DNA from: Abelmoschus esculentus
Taxonomy: Eukaryota; Streptophyta; Magnoliopsida; Malvales; Malvaceae
Length of the DNA stretch: 64,000 nt
Direction: 5' to 3'
NCBI GenBank assembly: GCA_035048815.1
Contig: JAUCBN010000005.1
Location: 10,752,517 to 10,816,516, forward strand
Both the position numbers and the translations under genes were made by a program. Positions 54,958 through 64,000 of the stretch are shown here, piece after piece (the stretch's first letter is position 1; the number at the start of each line of letters is the position of its first letter). The notes beneath the pieces are model-generated. The model ran no database searches, was not told the DNA's origin, and saw only the letters and a list, made by a program, of their open reading frames with translations.

Positions 54958-56314
54958 ATTAACGTGAGCTTTGGAGTCCTATGCTTATTTTCAAAGCTTC
55001 CACCTATTTTATCAAATTGTAATACTTAAGATTATCGATCCTACAGGGACTGGATCATCCTTGGCTGCACATTAATCTTGTACGTGGAAAGTAAAAACAC
55101 AAGTAAATTGGTTGGTGTTGAAGATAATGTAATTGAACTAAGTAAATGAATGAAATCTTAATGATAAAGATAAGTTCAGGTCAATTGCTTTGTAGATGGG
55201 AATCCAATTGCATTTATTATCCACTTATTAATGCATTGGGTTGATCTACTGCCGTGGTGGGTCGTACTAAGGGTCGCTTTGGCTGCCTAGGTGGCGTTAT
55301 GTCTTATCGGTAACTCAACTTTCCAAAGTTCGATAGAGAATCCTTGTATGTTTCCTCCTTATACCTAATTCGAAGAACTATTGAAATCCATGTCTTGATA
55401 ATACCTCCCGGCGTGAATCAAGGATGAACAAAAACCGATGGTATGCGTCCTTTTAGTTGTTGAAACCCTTGTGGATTAGTCGATGCCCTTGAGCAAAGAC
55501 CGTATTCTCTCATTTCGCAAACCTAACTCTCCCGATATTAGGCAAATATATTTTTCTTCACATAATATCTTACCAAGCTCATATACAAAGAAGAATGCCA
55601 AGAGAGAATAAACTTTGAAAATAAGGTTTGCATTAATAAATATCAAATAGAGTACAACTTTCTTTCTCAATTACTCCACAAACAACCTAAGCCTCTATGG
55701 GGGTTTAGAACATGATGAACTTGTCGGCGACTTTAGGTTTTACTATGAGAACCCGACTTGTTTTCCTATCCCTAGTGGTTGTCTTTATATAGGCCAAACC
55801 TAGGTTAAAGTCTTCCATAAAAGGAAGAGTTCTAAAAGGAAAAGAATACATATCCATATTAAACTATAACACTTTATTCTATTTCCTAAATTAACTCCTT
55901 TAATCCCATGTTAACTTTGACCATGGATTAACTTTATTTCTTCACTTCTGTTTCTTCTCGTATTGTGTCTACCAAAATCGGCATATTTTTCTCTATCTAT
56001 TATGCACTATTTATCATCTTTAATTTGTTGTCGTGGCTTCCAAAGTACTGTCGTGGCGGGTGCTTTCCAACTTTGGTTTCCAGCATCCATCATGCTATCT
56101 GGCATTACCTGTGCGGTAGTTTCCTGTCTAAGAAAGAAAACCATTAACCACACTGTTTTATACCAAATTATAGATAATATCATGAAATATGTATCAGGAT
56201 ACTGAAATATGAAAAATATGCAGAATTATTCATTATTGCTATTAAATCTGTCTTTTATTAATAATAATCTTGTGAGAAAATGGTATAAGAATTAAGACTT
56301 TTATGCACTCATCA
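54958..56314 (-). repeat. Athila-like LTR (about 1.36 kb)
   Basis: Minus start TGATGAGTGCATAAAAG at 56314, paralleling the + LTR at 2900. Internal blocks ATCGATCCTACAGGGACTGG (55035), CTCCCGGCGTGAATCAAGG (55407) and CTAACTCTCCCGATATTAGG (55525) match the order at 13530-14050. The left edge is set only by loss of Tat LTR similarity. Confidence 0.65.
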
Positions 56315-56634
56315 AATACCCTCAAAATCAAACTATTGTTTGTCCTCAAGCAATGCAAAAGATAATTTTAAGTAAGGAATTTTAGAGTAATATACCGTCC
56401 TGCCTGTCGTGGCAGAATTCCTTTCTTGACTCGGCCTCTTCTAAGTTCTAGGATTTCCTCAGAACTAGACTATAAGTCTTGTTGGGTGGGTGTGTAATTG
56501 TGTCAAAGATGATTTTTTAAGTTTTAATCCTTTTTCTAGCTCAAGACTTTCGACATAGATTTTTCTTCAATTCTTTTCTTTTTCTTCTCCCTAATTTGTA
56601 TATAAATATATATATTGCTATATATTTATACTGC

Positions 56635-56782
56635 TTGAGCCGGTTTTGGGTACCACAAGTGTTTAACTACTCCTACTAGAGCAATTTTGGGCACCTCTAG
56701 TAAGTGGGAAAAAGATTATGTCCTAGAGCCAATGATAGATACCTCTATGGACTATACTAAAGCCGATTATAGGCACCTCTAG
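56635..56782 (-). repeat. CTAGAGGTGCC hairpin units in Athila 3' UTR
   Basis: Four diverged units, best at 56676-56700 (CTAGAGCAATTTTGGGCACC then TCTAG) and about 56757-56782. They are the inverse-strand counterparts of 2485-2607. Confidence 0.65.
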
Positions 56783-57564
56783 TTAAAATCTAAGCTTATG
56801 TCCTTATTGTTTTTCAAAAAAAAAGAACTTTAAAAATCAACTAAGACTAGTAGTATTTATATGAATTCGGGCTCATAGTCTAATCCTAAGTACTATTCCT
56901 AAGTTACCTTTCTGATTTCAAGTCTGGTGAATGGTGCAAACTGTTGCTGCGGCTGGATATATATTGCTGCCGAGGTAGACTCAATAAAATTCAACAGACT
57001 AAATTTTTTTTTGCATCAAATTGAAATTATTGTAAAGACAGATATTAAGGCGATAATAGGATAATTTGAATAATTTTCATACATGGTAGATAATTACAAT
57101 TACAAAACAGGATCAATACTCCCCCAAACTCGAGGGATGTATTATCCTCAATGCATGTATAGGAAAATAGATAAGAAAACAAAATATATGAGCCAAAAAT
57201 ATTAAAAATAAAAGAAGAAAAAATTAGAACAACTACCGCCCTTAGAATGTAGACGATCCGAAGGAGTCATCCGAATCGTTATTGATGAGGAGTTTATGGT
57301 GGGTCTTGGGTGGCTGTTGTGTTGCTGCCTTCGGCGGGCTTACCGTGGGCTTCTTGGCAGAGCGTGGTGGTTGGACTTGGAGGGGAATGGGGTCCTGCAT
57401 TGGTTCTTCCTCGGTATCGATGTTTATTGGAGAGGAAGATGTTGCTTTTCACTTCTGTCCTGGTTGTGTTGCAGCTAAAAATTCTTTAGTAGCTTCTAGT
57501 GGGCCTTCCAAGTCATCGAAGCATTGGTTCCAAGTGAAGGTGTCAAATTCTTCTAGTGTGGCCC

Positions 57565-58104
57565 CTATTTTGTCGAGTTCATTCGTAGGAACTCAGCTAC
57601 AGAGTCTACTGAGAAGGGTTCAGTGAGAGAGACAACAGTGGTGGTGACAGGAGAAATTGAGACTGTGGCAGAGGTAGTCGTCGACTTGGCAGGTGTGGGC
57701 ATGGAATGGTCGATTGTGAATATGAGGAAAACAGTCGAACAGTCTGAGAACTTTTCATGGATTGTGACTACGATGGCGCTGTTGAAATCCCGGACATAGG
57801 TCATGAAGGCCAGCTGCCTTCTCTCCATGCATTGTAGTATGTTGATGATTCCCCCATCTGCTGGTGCTGTCGATGCTGGTATTGTTGTCTCTTCAGTTGT
57901 GCTTCTTGGGTTGGCTGCCTCAACAGAGGCTGTTGCTGTGGTATAGGGAATAAATGCTTGTGGGATAGCCTTTGCCACTTGTATCCTCTTCATATAAACC
58001 TCTTTGGTCCAGCCTTTCATAACCGGAATGTAGAGATCAGAGGATAGTGTCGGCACATGCTCCAATTGACCAAGATATGTAATTAGGCAGGCCACCACGT
58101 TCAA
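57565..58104 (-). CDS. Athila-type env-like / third ORF, C-terminal part
   Basis: 179-codon open frame. N-terminus MNVVACLITYLGQLEHVPTL and SSDLYIPVMKGWTKEVYMKR resemble the segment of Athila polypeptides around 'LITxLCxxAxVP', followed by a Ser/Thr/Pro/Val-rich tail (TTTSATVSISPVTTTVV). In Athila elements an ORF in this place downstream of pol is called env-like; its role is unproven. The start may lie further right outside the surviving sequence, since the frame begins close to the truncation. The + strand ORF 57282-57626 opposite it is a shadow. Coding is intact here but the element is not. Confidence 0.5.
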   Translation of the reverse strand: MNVVACLITYLGQLEHVPTLSSDLYIPVMKGWTKEVYMKRIQVAKAIPQAFIPYTTATASVEAANPRSTTEETTIPASTAPADGGIINILQCMERRQLAFMTYVRDFNSAIVVTIHEKFSDCSTVFLIFTIDHSMPTPAKSTTTSATVSISPVTTTVVSLTEPFSVDSVAEFLRMNSTK

Positions 58105-58219
58105 CTCCCAAATATGTGATCGAAGGAAGAGAAAGAGAAAAGAGGGAGATGAGTGACGGTATGAATGAAAACAGGGAAAACAAAATGAATCTGCGTGAAT
58201 TTTAGGTTATGAAATCCAA

Positions 58220-59230
58220 ATAAATGGCATAATTCCTTAACAAGTCCAATCATTCTCATCCCCTATATTTTTGCTTGTTCCGCATGACACAATTATTTAA
58301 TCGGTCCTTGAGTCTTTTCATTTAGTTTCAATTGTGTCCTCTTTTAATTAATTGCCAATGTTTTATTTTTGTTCCAATTTAAGTCCGTAGTTTCCATCTC
58401 TTTCCATTTCGACCCTTACTTTCTTTTGTATGTCTTTCTAGTTTCTATTTTTTTTAATGTCATCACTATTTTATATTTGTTGTTATTATTATTTCTTTTA
58501 TAATTCATATTATTATTATTTGTTATTCATTCTATTTTTATTGCTAATATTATAAATTATTATTGAAAATTTATTATCATAGTTATTAGATATATATTGT
58601 TAAAATTATTATTAGTTTCGTCACTATTGTTATTTCCTTGCAATTATATATCCTTTCTTACTATCGTATTTTTGTTTTGTATTTTGTAGTATGCAACAAG
58701 TACATTATTATAATATAGCTCTATTCATGTTATATTAAATGATATTTTATGTTTTTAAATTTTGATAACATGCAATGGTTAGCATTTATTTCGCGAATTA
58801 TTATTCTGACATATTCTATTAGGAGTGGTATTTAGGCCTTTGAGTGTTATTTATTTTGAATTATCGTAAATATTAGAATTTTAAAGTCGTGCATTTTAAA
58901 ATTAAAAATTAAAAATTAAATTAATTGAAATTTTATATTATCTTAAATAATTATGATGCAAACCTTTAGATATTAATTTCTAGGCGTTATGGGTATTAAT
59001 CTTTCCCCACACATAACCAACTCCAAAATCCAATTTTCTCTGCTTTTATTTTATTTCGGTGTCTGATCTACCTTTCTGAAACGGTCGGTGGAGACTCCTC
59101 CACCAACTAACTAATTTTCAAATTTTAACGGTGTTTTAATAGGAGTGACATTATGTTCTTCAGGTGTCATCTTCTTCTAATACCGAATTTTTAAATACCA
59201 CAGAATTTTTAAATTTTTAAAAAAGGATCT
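58220..59230. other. AT-rich region with Tat-like LTR scraps
   Basis: GGTGGAGACTCC at 59085-59096 is like the Tat primer site region, and TTCTTCAGGTGTCATC (59157) with ATACCGAATT repeats a motif in the left Tat LTR at 46312-46345. The order of the two pieces is reversed relative to the Tat copy, so this is either another element or a rearranged flank. No genes. Confidence 0.4.
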
Positions 59231-59648
59231 CTACAGAATGTACTCGAAAAAGTCGACCTCACTCAATTTTCGCAGTTCTAACTCGAGCCTTGCCTCTAGT
59301 TGATGTATTTCCATATTCTCTGATTTTGGTTTAGGCTCTTCGGTGAGAACACTACTGCCACATTCGCCATCATCAATTATTGGGAGATTGCAGGCCTTGG
59401 TCTCATTGTGGTCTAAGCTCCCAATACTTGACTTCACGAGCGGTAACTGCGAACTCTTGCCGCTATACCTCTTAGTCTTAGAGCCTGAAGCAACTTCATT
59501 TGTAGATTTTGAAGCCTGTAGAATGCAAGATGATTTTCTTTTGCATAGAATAGTTCTTATCTCTCGGACCACTCTTGCAGTCTCATCAATGGTCGATTTG
59601 AGTTTAACGATCTCAACCTTCCCAGCCGACATCATGTACATCAACTAG
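59231..59648 (-). CDS. Exon-like ORF, possibly a fragment of a POLAR-like host gene
   Basis: 137-codon frame ending at 59231; on minus an AG directly precedes the exon-like start (AAGAACTAG then TTGATGTACATG), compatible with a splice acceptor. The sequence has a short helical N-part (KVEIVKLKSTIDETARVVRE), a KRKSSC patch, a polar middle and a C-terminal acidic coiled segment (MEIHQLEARLELELRKL). The last motif and the ETARVVREI block remind me of plant POLAR-like proteins (asymmetric-division scaffold), but this is memory only. Codon content and lack of stops set it apart from surrounding transposon DNA. May be the last exon of a gene broken by the copia element at 59926, a captured fragment, or a retrogene piece. 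Confidence 0.4.
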
Positions 59649-59925
59649 TTCTTAAGCAAAAATATACAATACATCTTAAAAGCTTTCTTCTTGCTTAATT
59701 ATATTAAAAAATTATCCCAATTGTAAGTGAAAAGAACATAGTCATTAGTTACATGATTCAAGGATCATGTCTGGAAATGTCAGATAATGACACAACACTT
59801 CCTAAGAATATAAAACTAGAATTAAGATTTCTCATTTCAGAGCTGCAGCAACAAGAATAGAAAGCATGTTTTGGCATGACACTAACACTAACATTAAAAG
59901 TAAATGAAAAGATTATTTGTGAAAT
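59649..59925. other. Sequence between exon-like ORF and copia LTR
   Basis: No ORF; on minus it could be intron of the exon-like ORF. Last five bases before the LTR are GAAAT, the expected left TSD of the copia element. Confidence 0.4.
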
Positions 59926-60381
59926 TGTTGTAAGCATTAAATGAGCATAAACGCAGCGGAAAAGGATCGAAATAAATATCTCCAGCCATTATTAAAACCT
60001 TATGCCAAATGAGATGTGGTTGCACCACCGTCGATCTTGTCGGACCATCATGATAACACCTCGAACCACCGTAAAAATAAAGAACTCGACTACAAAATAT
60101 AATTAAAACCGTCAAGATCTTCTAAGAACTAAAAAACTCACTAGATGGAATATGTGATTCTTGTATTTGATGCTTAGGGACCTTAGGCTCAATTGGTATT
60201 TATAGGGGTTCATCCATCATAAACTACCAACTAAATGGACAAAAATGCCCCTAAAACTACTCGACACTATCCCTTAACCGGCAGAAAATGGGAGTTATGC
60301 ATAAAAACATACCACGAACCATATTAATGAACGGTGGATTGAAACGTGGGAATGACTCACGTACTGCATTCAATCCTAACA
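59926..60381 (-). repeat. 3' LTR of copia element (456 bp)
   Basis: Minus start TGTTAGGATTGAATGC at 60381, end GCTTACAACA at 59926. Boundary supported by the adjacent polypurine tract (minus CCAAGTGGGAGAA). Confidence 0.85.
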
Positions 60382-60395
60382 TTCTCCCACTTGGT
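60382..60395 (-). other. Polypurine tract of copia element
   Basis: Minus strand ACCAAGTGGGAGAA directly before the LTR start at 60381. Confidence 0.85.
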
Positions 60396-60663
60396 TTGTG
60401 TTGTTCATCAGTACTTAAAGTTAAAACATAATGTATGAATCATGGCGACATTTCCTCTTATGATTGAGTTATATCTTCCATGTATCACAATACATCAAGT
60501 CTTAACGTTTTAGCCCATATACTTAATGAATAAACTCAATGTTTATTCTAGGTCCAAACTTTAGTGATATTTCTCGAAACAATAAACTTAATGTACACAC
60601 AACATAAATGAGAAATATCAAACTTTATTAGAGTTTTAACAGAATTGTTCATACAAGGAAAAA

Positions 60664-61701
60664 TTACAAAGTAGGAACATGTCCCATAGTGACAACATGA
60701 CCCTCATATTTATGTTGTGGCATGCCCTGAGTCAAAGGATCAACTAACATATGCTCAATGTTAATTTTCTCAATGACCACTTTTTTTTCTTTAACACATT
60801 CCCTTATGGATAGATACATAATGCCGATGTGTTTACTTCTACTTCTACTTCTGTTGTTCTTAGCCATAAAGACAGCAGCTAAATTGTCACAATATATCCT
60901 TAATGGCCTAGAGATTGAATCCACAAGTCTAAGCCCCAAAATGAAACTCTTTAACCATATTCCATGTGAGGTAGCCTCAAAACATGAAATGAACTCGGCC
61001 TCCATAGTGGAAGTAGCAGTTAAAGTCTTTTTAATGCTTCTCCAAGATATAGCTCCGCCGAAAAACATAAATATGTAACCTGATGTTGATTTACGTGAAT
61101 CAACACAACCAGCAAAGTTTAAATCAGGGTAGCCAACCACCTCTATATGGTCGGATCGTCTATATGTAAGCATGTATTCTTTTGTCCCTTTGAGATATCT
61201 CAAAACTTTCTTTGCAGCTTTCCAGTGGTCTATATCTGGATTACTCTGATATCTTTCCAACATCCCAACGGCAAATGTAATGTCAGGTCTTGTACAGACT
61301 GGAGTATACATCAGGCTTCCAACAGCAGAAGTATATGGAATGTTTCTCATTTGCTCCTTCTCAAATTCGTTCTTCAAGCATTGGTTCAAATTGAATTTAT
61401 CACCCTTCACGATAGGAGCAACACTAGGTGAACAATCTTTCATCCGAAATCTTTCTAAAACTTTGTTGATATAAGTTTCTTGAGATAGACCTAAGACACC
61501 TTTATGTCTATCACGATGAATCTTAATGCCAATGACATAAGAAGAATCACCCATATCTTTCATATCAAAGTTTTTAAAAAGAAATTGTTTCACCTCATGT
61601 AGCATACCTATGTCATTAGTTGCAAGTAAAATGTCATCCACATATAGGATAAGGAAACAAATTTTACTCTCACTGACCTTCTGGTATATACATTGATCCA
61701 T
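60664..61701 (-). CDS. Copia reverse transcriptase C-part and RNase H, open frame
   Basis: 345-codon open frame, the best-preserved retroelement coding in the window. The RT active-site box YVDD is at residues 20-23 (ILYVDDILLATND), followed by the thumb/connection (FDMKDMGDSSYVIGIKIHRD, LSQETYINKVLERFRM) and YTSAVGSLMYTPVCTRPDI. RNase H landmarks are DSRKSTSGYIFMF, STMEAEFISCFEA, IYCDNLAAVFMAKN, SKHIGIMYLSIRE, and the tail INIEHMLVDPLTQGMP. The ATG at 61701 is internal: the RT N-terminal half continues upstream across stops to about 62115. It would copy element RNA into DNA and degrade the RNA strand, but the whole polyprotein is broken. Confidence 0.9.
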   Translation of the reverse strand: MDQCIYQKVSESKICFLILYVDDILLATNDIGMLHEVKQFLFKNFDMKDMGDSSYVIGIKIHRDRHKGVLGLSQETYINKVLERFRMKDCSPSVAPIVKGDKFNLNQCLKNEFEKEQMRNIPYTSAVGSLMYTPVCTRPDITFAVGMLERYQSNPDIDHWKAAKKVLRYLKGTKEYMLTYRRSDHIEVVGYPDLNFAGCVDSRKSTSGYIFMFFGGAISWRSIKKTLTATSTMEAEFISCFEATSHGIWLKSFILGLRLVDSISRPLRIYCDNLAAVFMAKNNRSRSRSKHIGIMYLSIRECVKEKKVVIEKINIEHMLVDPLTQGMPQHKYEGHVVTMGHVPTL

Positions 61702-62118
61702 GATATTCTCAACAAAACCAAATCAAGAGATAACTTCATGGAATTTTAAATACCACTAGCGGGAGGTTTATTTCAATCCATATATAGATTTCTTTAACTT
61801 GAAAACTAAGTCACCACCATCACTAGAGGAAAAACCTTCAGGTTGTTTCATGTATACCTCTTCCTCTAGAAAATCATTGAGAAAGGCAGTTTTCACATCT
61901 ATTTGTTATAACTCAAGATCAAATTGAGCTACTAATGCTAACAAAATGCGTAAGGAATCTTTCTTAGATACTGGACTAAAAGTCTCAGTGTAATCGATTC
62001 CTTCTCGTTGAGTGAATCCTTTAGCAATGAGTCTTGCTTTATATCTTTCAATGTTGACTTTTGAGTCTCTTTTTGTTTTAAAGACCCATTTACATCCGGT
62101 GGCTTTTACACCATCAGG
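61702..62118 (-). pseudogene. Copia reverse transcriptase N-part with five stops
   Basis: One minus frame reads GVKATGCKWVFKTKRDSK, YKARLIAKGFTQREGIDY, QIDVKTAFLNDFLEEEVYMK and LVFKLKKSIYGLK, classical copia RT blocks, including the catalytic Asp of the DVKTAFLN box. Five in-frame stops interrupt it (near 62114, 61906, 61778, 61766 and 61727). The reading frame itself is not shifted relative to 60664-61701. Confidence 0.85.
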
Positions 62119-62898
62119 CTACGGTACAAGATCCCAAACTTCGTTGCTTTTCATAGAATTCATCTCATCCTTCATAACATCATACCATAATTGTGACTCA
62201 TTGCAACTCATGGTACTTGAAAATGACTCAGAGTCATTTTCAGCTCCAACATTATAGTCAGATTCTTGTAAATACACAAAATAATCACTAGAAATTGTTG
62301 ATTTTCTTTCTTTAATAGATCTTCTTAATGTTGAACAAACATTCTCTTGTGGATCATGTTGTTCAACTGATTGTTCAATAATTTTTGGAATTTCTTGAAC
62401 AACTTGATCTATTGGAGTATTTTCAGCAGCTTGTGGAGCTTCATTGATTGGTTGTTCAACAACCGATTGAGCTTGAAGGGTGTTATATATGATAACCAAC
62501 CTCTCACTTGAAGTGGATGGTTGATCTACGAGTATTGAATCCTGAGACAGATCACTCCCACCGATTGAGTCATTCTCAAGAAATTTTGCATTTCTTGATT
62601 CCACAATTCTAGTGCTATTAGATGGACAATAGAGTCTGTAACCTTTGGACTTTTCGACATATCCAATGAAATACCCACTAATAATCCTTGGGTCCAGTTT
62701 TTTTTCTTGTGGGTTATAAATTCTCACTTCAGACGGGCATCCCCATACGCGTATATGTCGCAAACTTGGTTTCCAACCTTTGAATAACTCAAAAGGTGTC
62801 TTTGGGACAACCTTGGTCGAAACCCTATTTAATATATACACAGCCGTCTTGAGAGCATCAACCCATAAAGACTTAGGTAGCTTAGAGCTACTAAGCAT
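62119..62898 (-). CDS. Copia integrase C-terminal part and RT linker, open frame
   Basis: 259 codons. Begins MLSSSKLPKSLWVDALKTAV and YILNRVSTKVVPKTPFELF (integrase C-terminal part), GWKPSLRHIRVWGCPSEV and GYFIGYVEKSKGYRLYCP, then an acidic S/Q/E linker and the start of RT (LWYDVMKDEMNSMKSNEVWD). One TGA at 62899-62901 separates it from the upstream integrase core in the same frame; CGA-to-TGA would explain it, since family members have MVRSM here. Confidence 0.85.
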   Translation of the reverse strand: MLSSSKLPKSLWVDALKTAVYILNRVSTKVVPKTPFELFKGWKPSLRHIRVWGCPSEVRIYNPQEKKLDPRIISGYFIGYVEKSKGYRLYCPSNSTRIVESRNAKFLENDSIGGSDLSQDSILVDQPSTSSERLVIIYNTLQAQSVVEQPINEAPQAAENTPIDQVVQEIPKIIEQSVEQHDPQENVCSTLRRSIKERKSTISSDYFVYLQESDYNVGAENDSESFSSTMSCNESQLWYDVMKDEMNSMKSNEVWDLVP

Positions 62899-62901
62899 AC
62901 T

Positions 62902-63450
62902 TCACACCATATCTATTAAAGTTCGGTTTCTTCTTTCCGTAACACCATTCTGATCAGGCGAGCCTGGCATGGTGTATTGGGCAACTATACCGTTGTCTTG
63001 AAGAAACTTCGCAAATGGACCATGTGCTTGTCCATCTTCAGTGTATCTACCATAATACTCACCACCTCTATCTGTTCTCACAATCTTTATTTGCTTACCG
63101 TATTGTTTCTCTACTTCAGCCTTGAAAACCTTAAAGGCTTCTAATGCTTCACTTTTATGATCAAGCATGTAGAGATAAAATGTATCGTGAGTAATCATCT
63201 ATGAAAGTGATGAAGTATTTCTGACCTTGCACATCCATATCTGGGCAACAAATAACAGAATAGATGATTTCCAATATGGTCGAACTCTTCTTAGCACCTT
63301 TCTTTGACTTGTTAGTCTGCTTACCCTTAATGCAGTCTACACAAGTATCAAAATCAGTAAAATCTAAGGTATTGAGTACCCCATCATTTACTAATCTTTT
63401 AATTCTTTTAATGGAGATATGACCTAATCTCTGATACCATAAAGTAGAGG
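62902..63450 (-). pseudogene. Copia integrase core and gag-pre-integrase, frameshifted
   Basis: The ORF 63198-62902 holds the second and third core acidic residues, D43 (IVRTDRGGEYYGRY) and E88 (GSPDQNGVTERRNRT). The first (YFITFIDDYSRY) lies just upstream at about 63200-63225 but in another frame, so a small indel near 63195 breaks the core. Further upstream the pre-integrase region reads LWYQRLGHISIKRIKRLVND and DTCVDCIKGKQTNKSKK, with the zinc-site H and CxxC retained. Confidence 0.85.
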
Positions 63451-64000
63451 AATCTTCATTTATAGCACATCACTTAGTACCAGTTTGAATGTGCATAACA
63501 TTATGAGTGCCATTATTTTGTAAATCAATAAAGTAAAGACCATCACATAAAATTCCATTTCCAATAATTTCAGATTTATAAAATAAACTGAAACCAACAT
63601 TCGAGAAATTAAAACAATACCCCAAGGGTACAAGTCTTGAAACAAAAATCAAATTTCTTGAAAAATTGGGAAATATAAAAAGTCTTTTCTAAAATTAAAA
63701 CAAAGTCACTACTAAGCACTAATTCGCAGGTCCCAATAGCTTCTACATGCGATTGTATCTTGTTTCCTGAATAGATGTATCGCTCAGCTCTCACCGGTTC
63801 CTTCAAGTTTTTTAATCCTGTAAGGAATTTGAGACATGGATTGTAGAACAAAATCAATCCATCATGTGTTATAATTAACCTCAACCATATTTGAGTCAAA
63901 GCAAACGAGTAAGATTGATTTACCTTTCCTTTCAAGCCAACCCTTATACTTGACACAGTCCTTCTTCATGTGTCCCTTCTTTTTACAGAAGATTCTATAT
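63451..64000 (-). pseudogene. Copia protease-region remnant and gag zinc-knuckle edge
   Basis: The last 50 bases read on minus as FCKKKGHMKKDCVKYKGW, the right part of a gag CCHC knuckle (final Cys codon at 63955-63957). Between it and 63450 the protease region is broken by stops; ORFs 63460-63645 and 63609-63956 are fragments in two frames, with a trace of protease-region sequence only. Confidence 0.6.

Larger units (their letters stand above)
54958..58210 (-). mobile_element. Athila-like element, LTR plus 3' half, inserted in Tat LTR
   Basis: On minus: an env-like ORF (58104-57565), a 3' UTR with CTCCCCCAAACTCGAGGG (57119-57136, the Athila TTTGGGGGAG box), CTAGAG hairpin units, then GAGGACAAACAATAG and the LTR start at 56314. 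Gag, pol and the 5' LTR are missing on the right, so this is a truncated copy. Confidence 0.7.
59926..64000 (-). mobile_element. Ty1/copia retrotransposon, 5' part beyond window
   Basis: 3' LTR 59926-60381, polypurine tract 60382-60395, RNase H and RT (60664-62115), integrase (62119-63220), gag-pre-integrase (63225-63450) and a gag zinc knuckle at the very edge. The order is protease/integrase, then RT, then RNase H, as in copia. Five stops and at least one frameshift were found in pol. The 5' LTR lies to the right of the window. Confidence 0.9.

Noticed and set aside
57282..57626. 114-codon + strand ORF opposite the Athila env-like frame
   Set aside because: Antisense to a better-supported frame; its Gly/Trp/Cys-rich product has no recognisable domain.
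58220..59160. A full second Tat 3' LTR continuing after the Athila insertion
   Set aside because: Only short motifs match the left Tat LTR and their order is reversed, so a continuous LTR cannot be supported.

Overview
This window is AT-rich plant nuclear DNA, almost certainly from a eudicot; the sequence alone does not settle genus or family. The reasons are plant LTR-retrotransposon families (Ty3/gypsy Tekay-, Athila- and Tat/Ogre-like; Ty1/copia including a Sirevirus-like one), a Mutator-like DNA transposon carrying a plant-mobile-domain (PMD) gene, and one intact single-exon gene of the plant 'protamine P1-like' family. Nearly everything else is nested, decayed transposable elements with premature stops, many of them explainable by CG-to-TG change.

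Layout. 1-3862: Athila-like remnant on + (gag-like reading frame with stops, 3' untranslated region, truncated LTR). 3863-13192: Tekay-like gypsy element on - (partial 3' LTR, pol remnant with deletions, PBS, complete 3.6 kb 5' LTR). 13193-15960: Athila-type PBS and LTR on -, plus a second related LTR-like stretch. 15961-21300: gene island with a long-inverted-repeat fold-back element (about 18044-18932) and the protamine P1-like gene (19462-20376, -). 21330-38840: a Mutator-like element (about 22120-37580) with palindrome-bearing terminal inverted repeats, a + strand transposase gene and a convergent - strand PMD gene. The transposase is split by a 1.4 kb solo LTR. The PMD gene is split by a 3.6 kb-class solo LTR of the 3863-13192 family, which is itself split by a 3.8 kb solo LTR of another family. 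Degenerate CCGAACCCGA-rich stretches flank the DNA element on both sides. 39184-45067: complete but dead copia element with target-site duplication (TSD) GCAAT, inserted in unrecognised host sequence. 45754-54957: Tat/Ogre-like element on +, its gag split by a Sirevirus-like copia element (48515-51436, TSD GATAG). 54958-58210: Athila-like element on - (LTR, 3' UTR, env-like ORF). 58220-59230: AT-rich, Tat-like scrap. 59231-59648: an exon-like ORF of possible host origin. 59926-64000: Ty1/copia element on -, running off the right edge.

The insertions can be ordered from TSDs and from reading frames that stay in register across the insertion points. The most unusual shared pattern is that three unrelated LTR families carry dense arrays of related TCGA-core 10-12 bp motifs (GTTTCGAAAC, GTATCGATAC and the hybrid GTTTCGATAC). 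No tRNA, rRNA or CRISPR array was seen.
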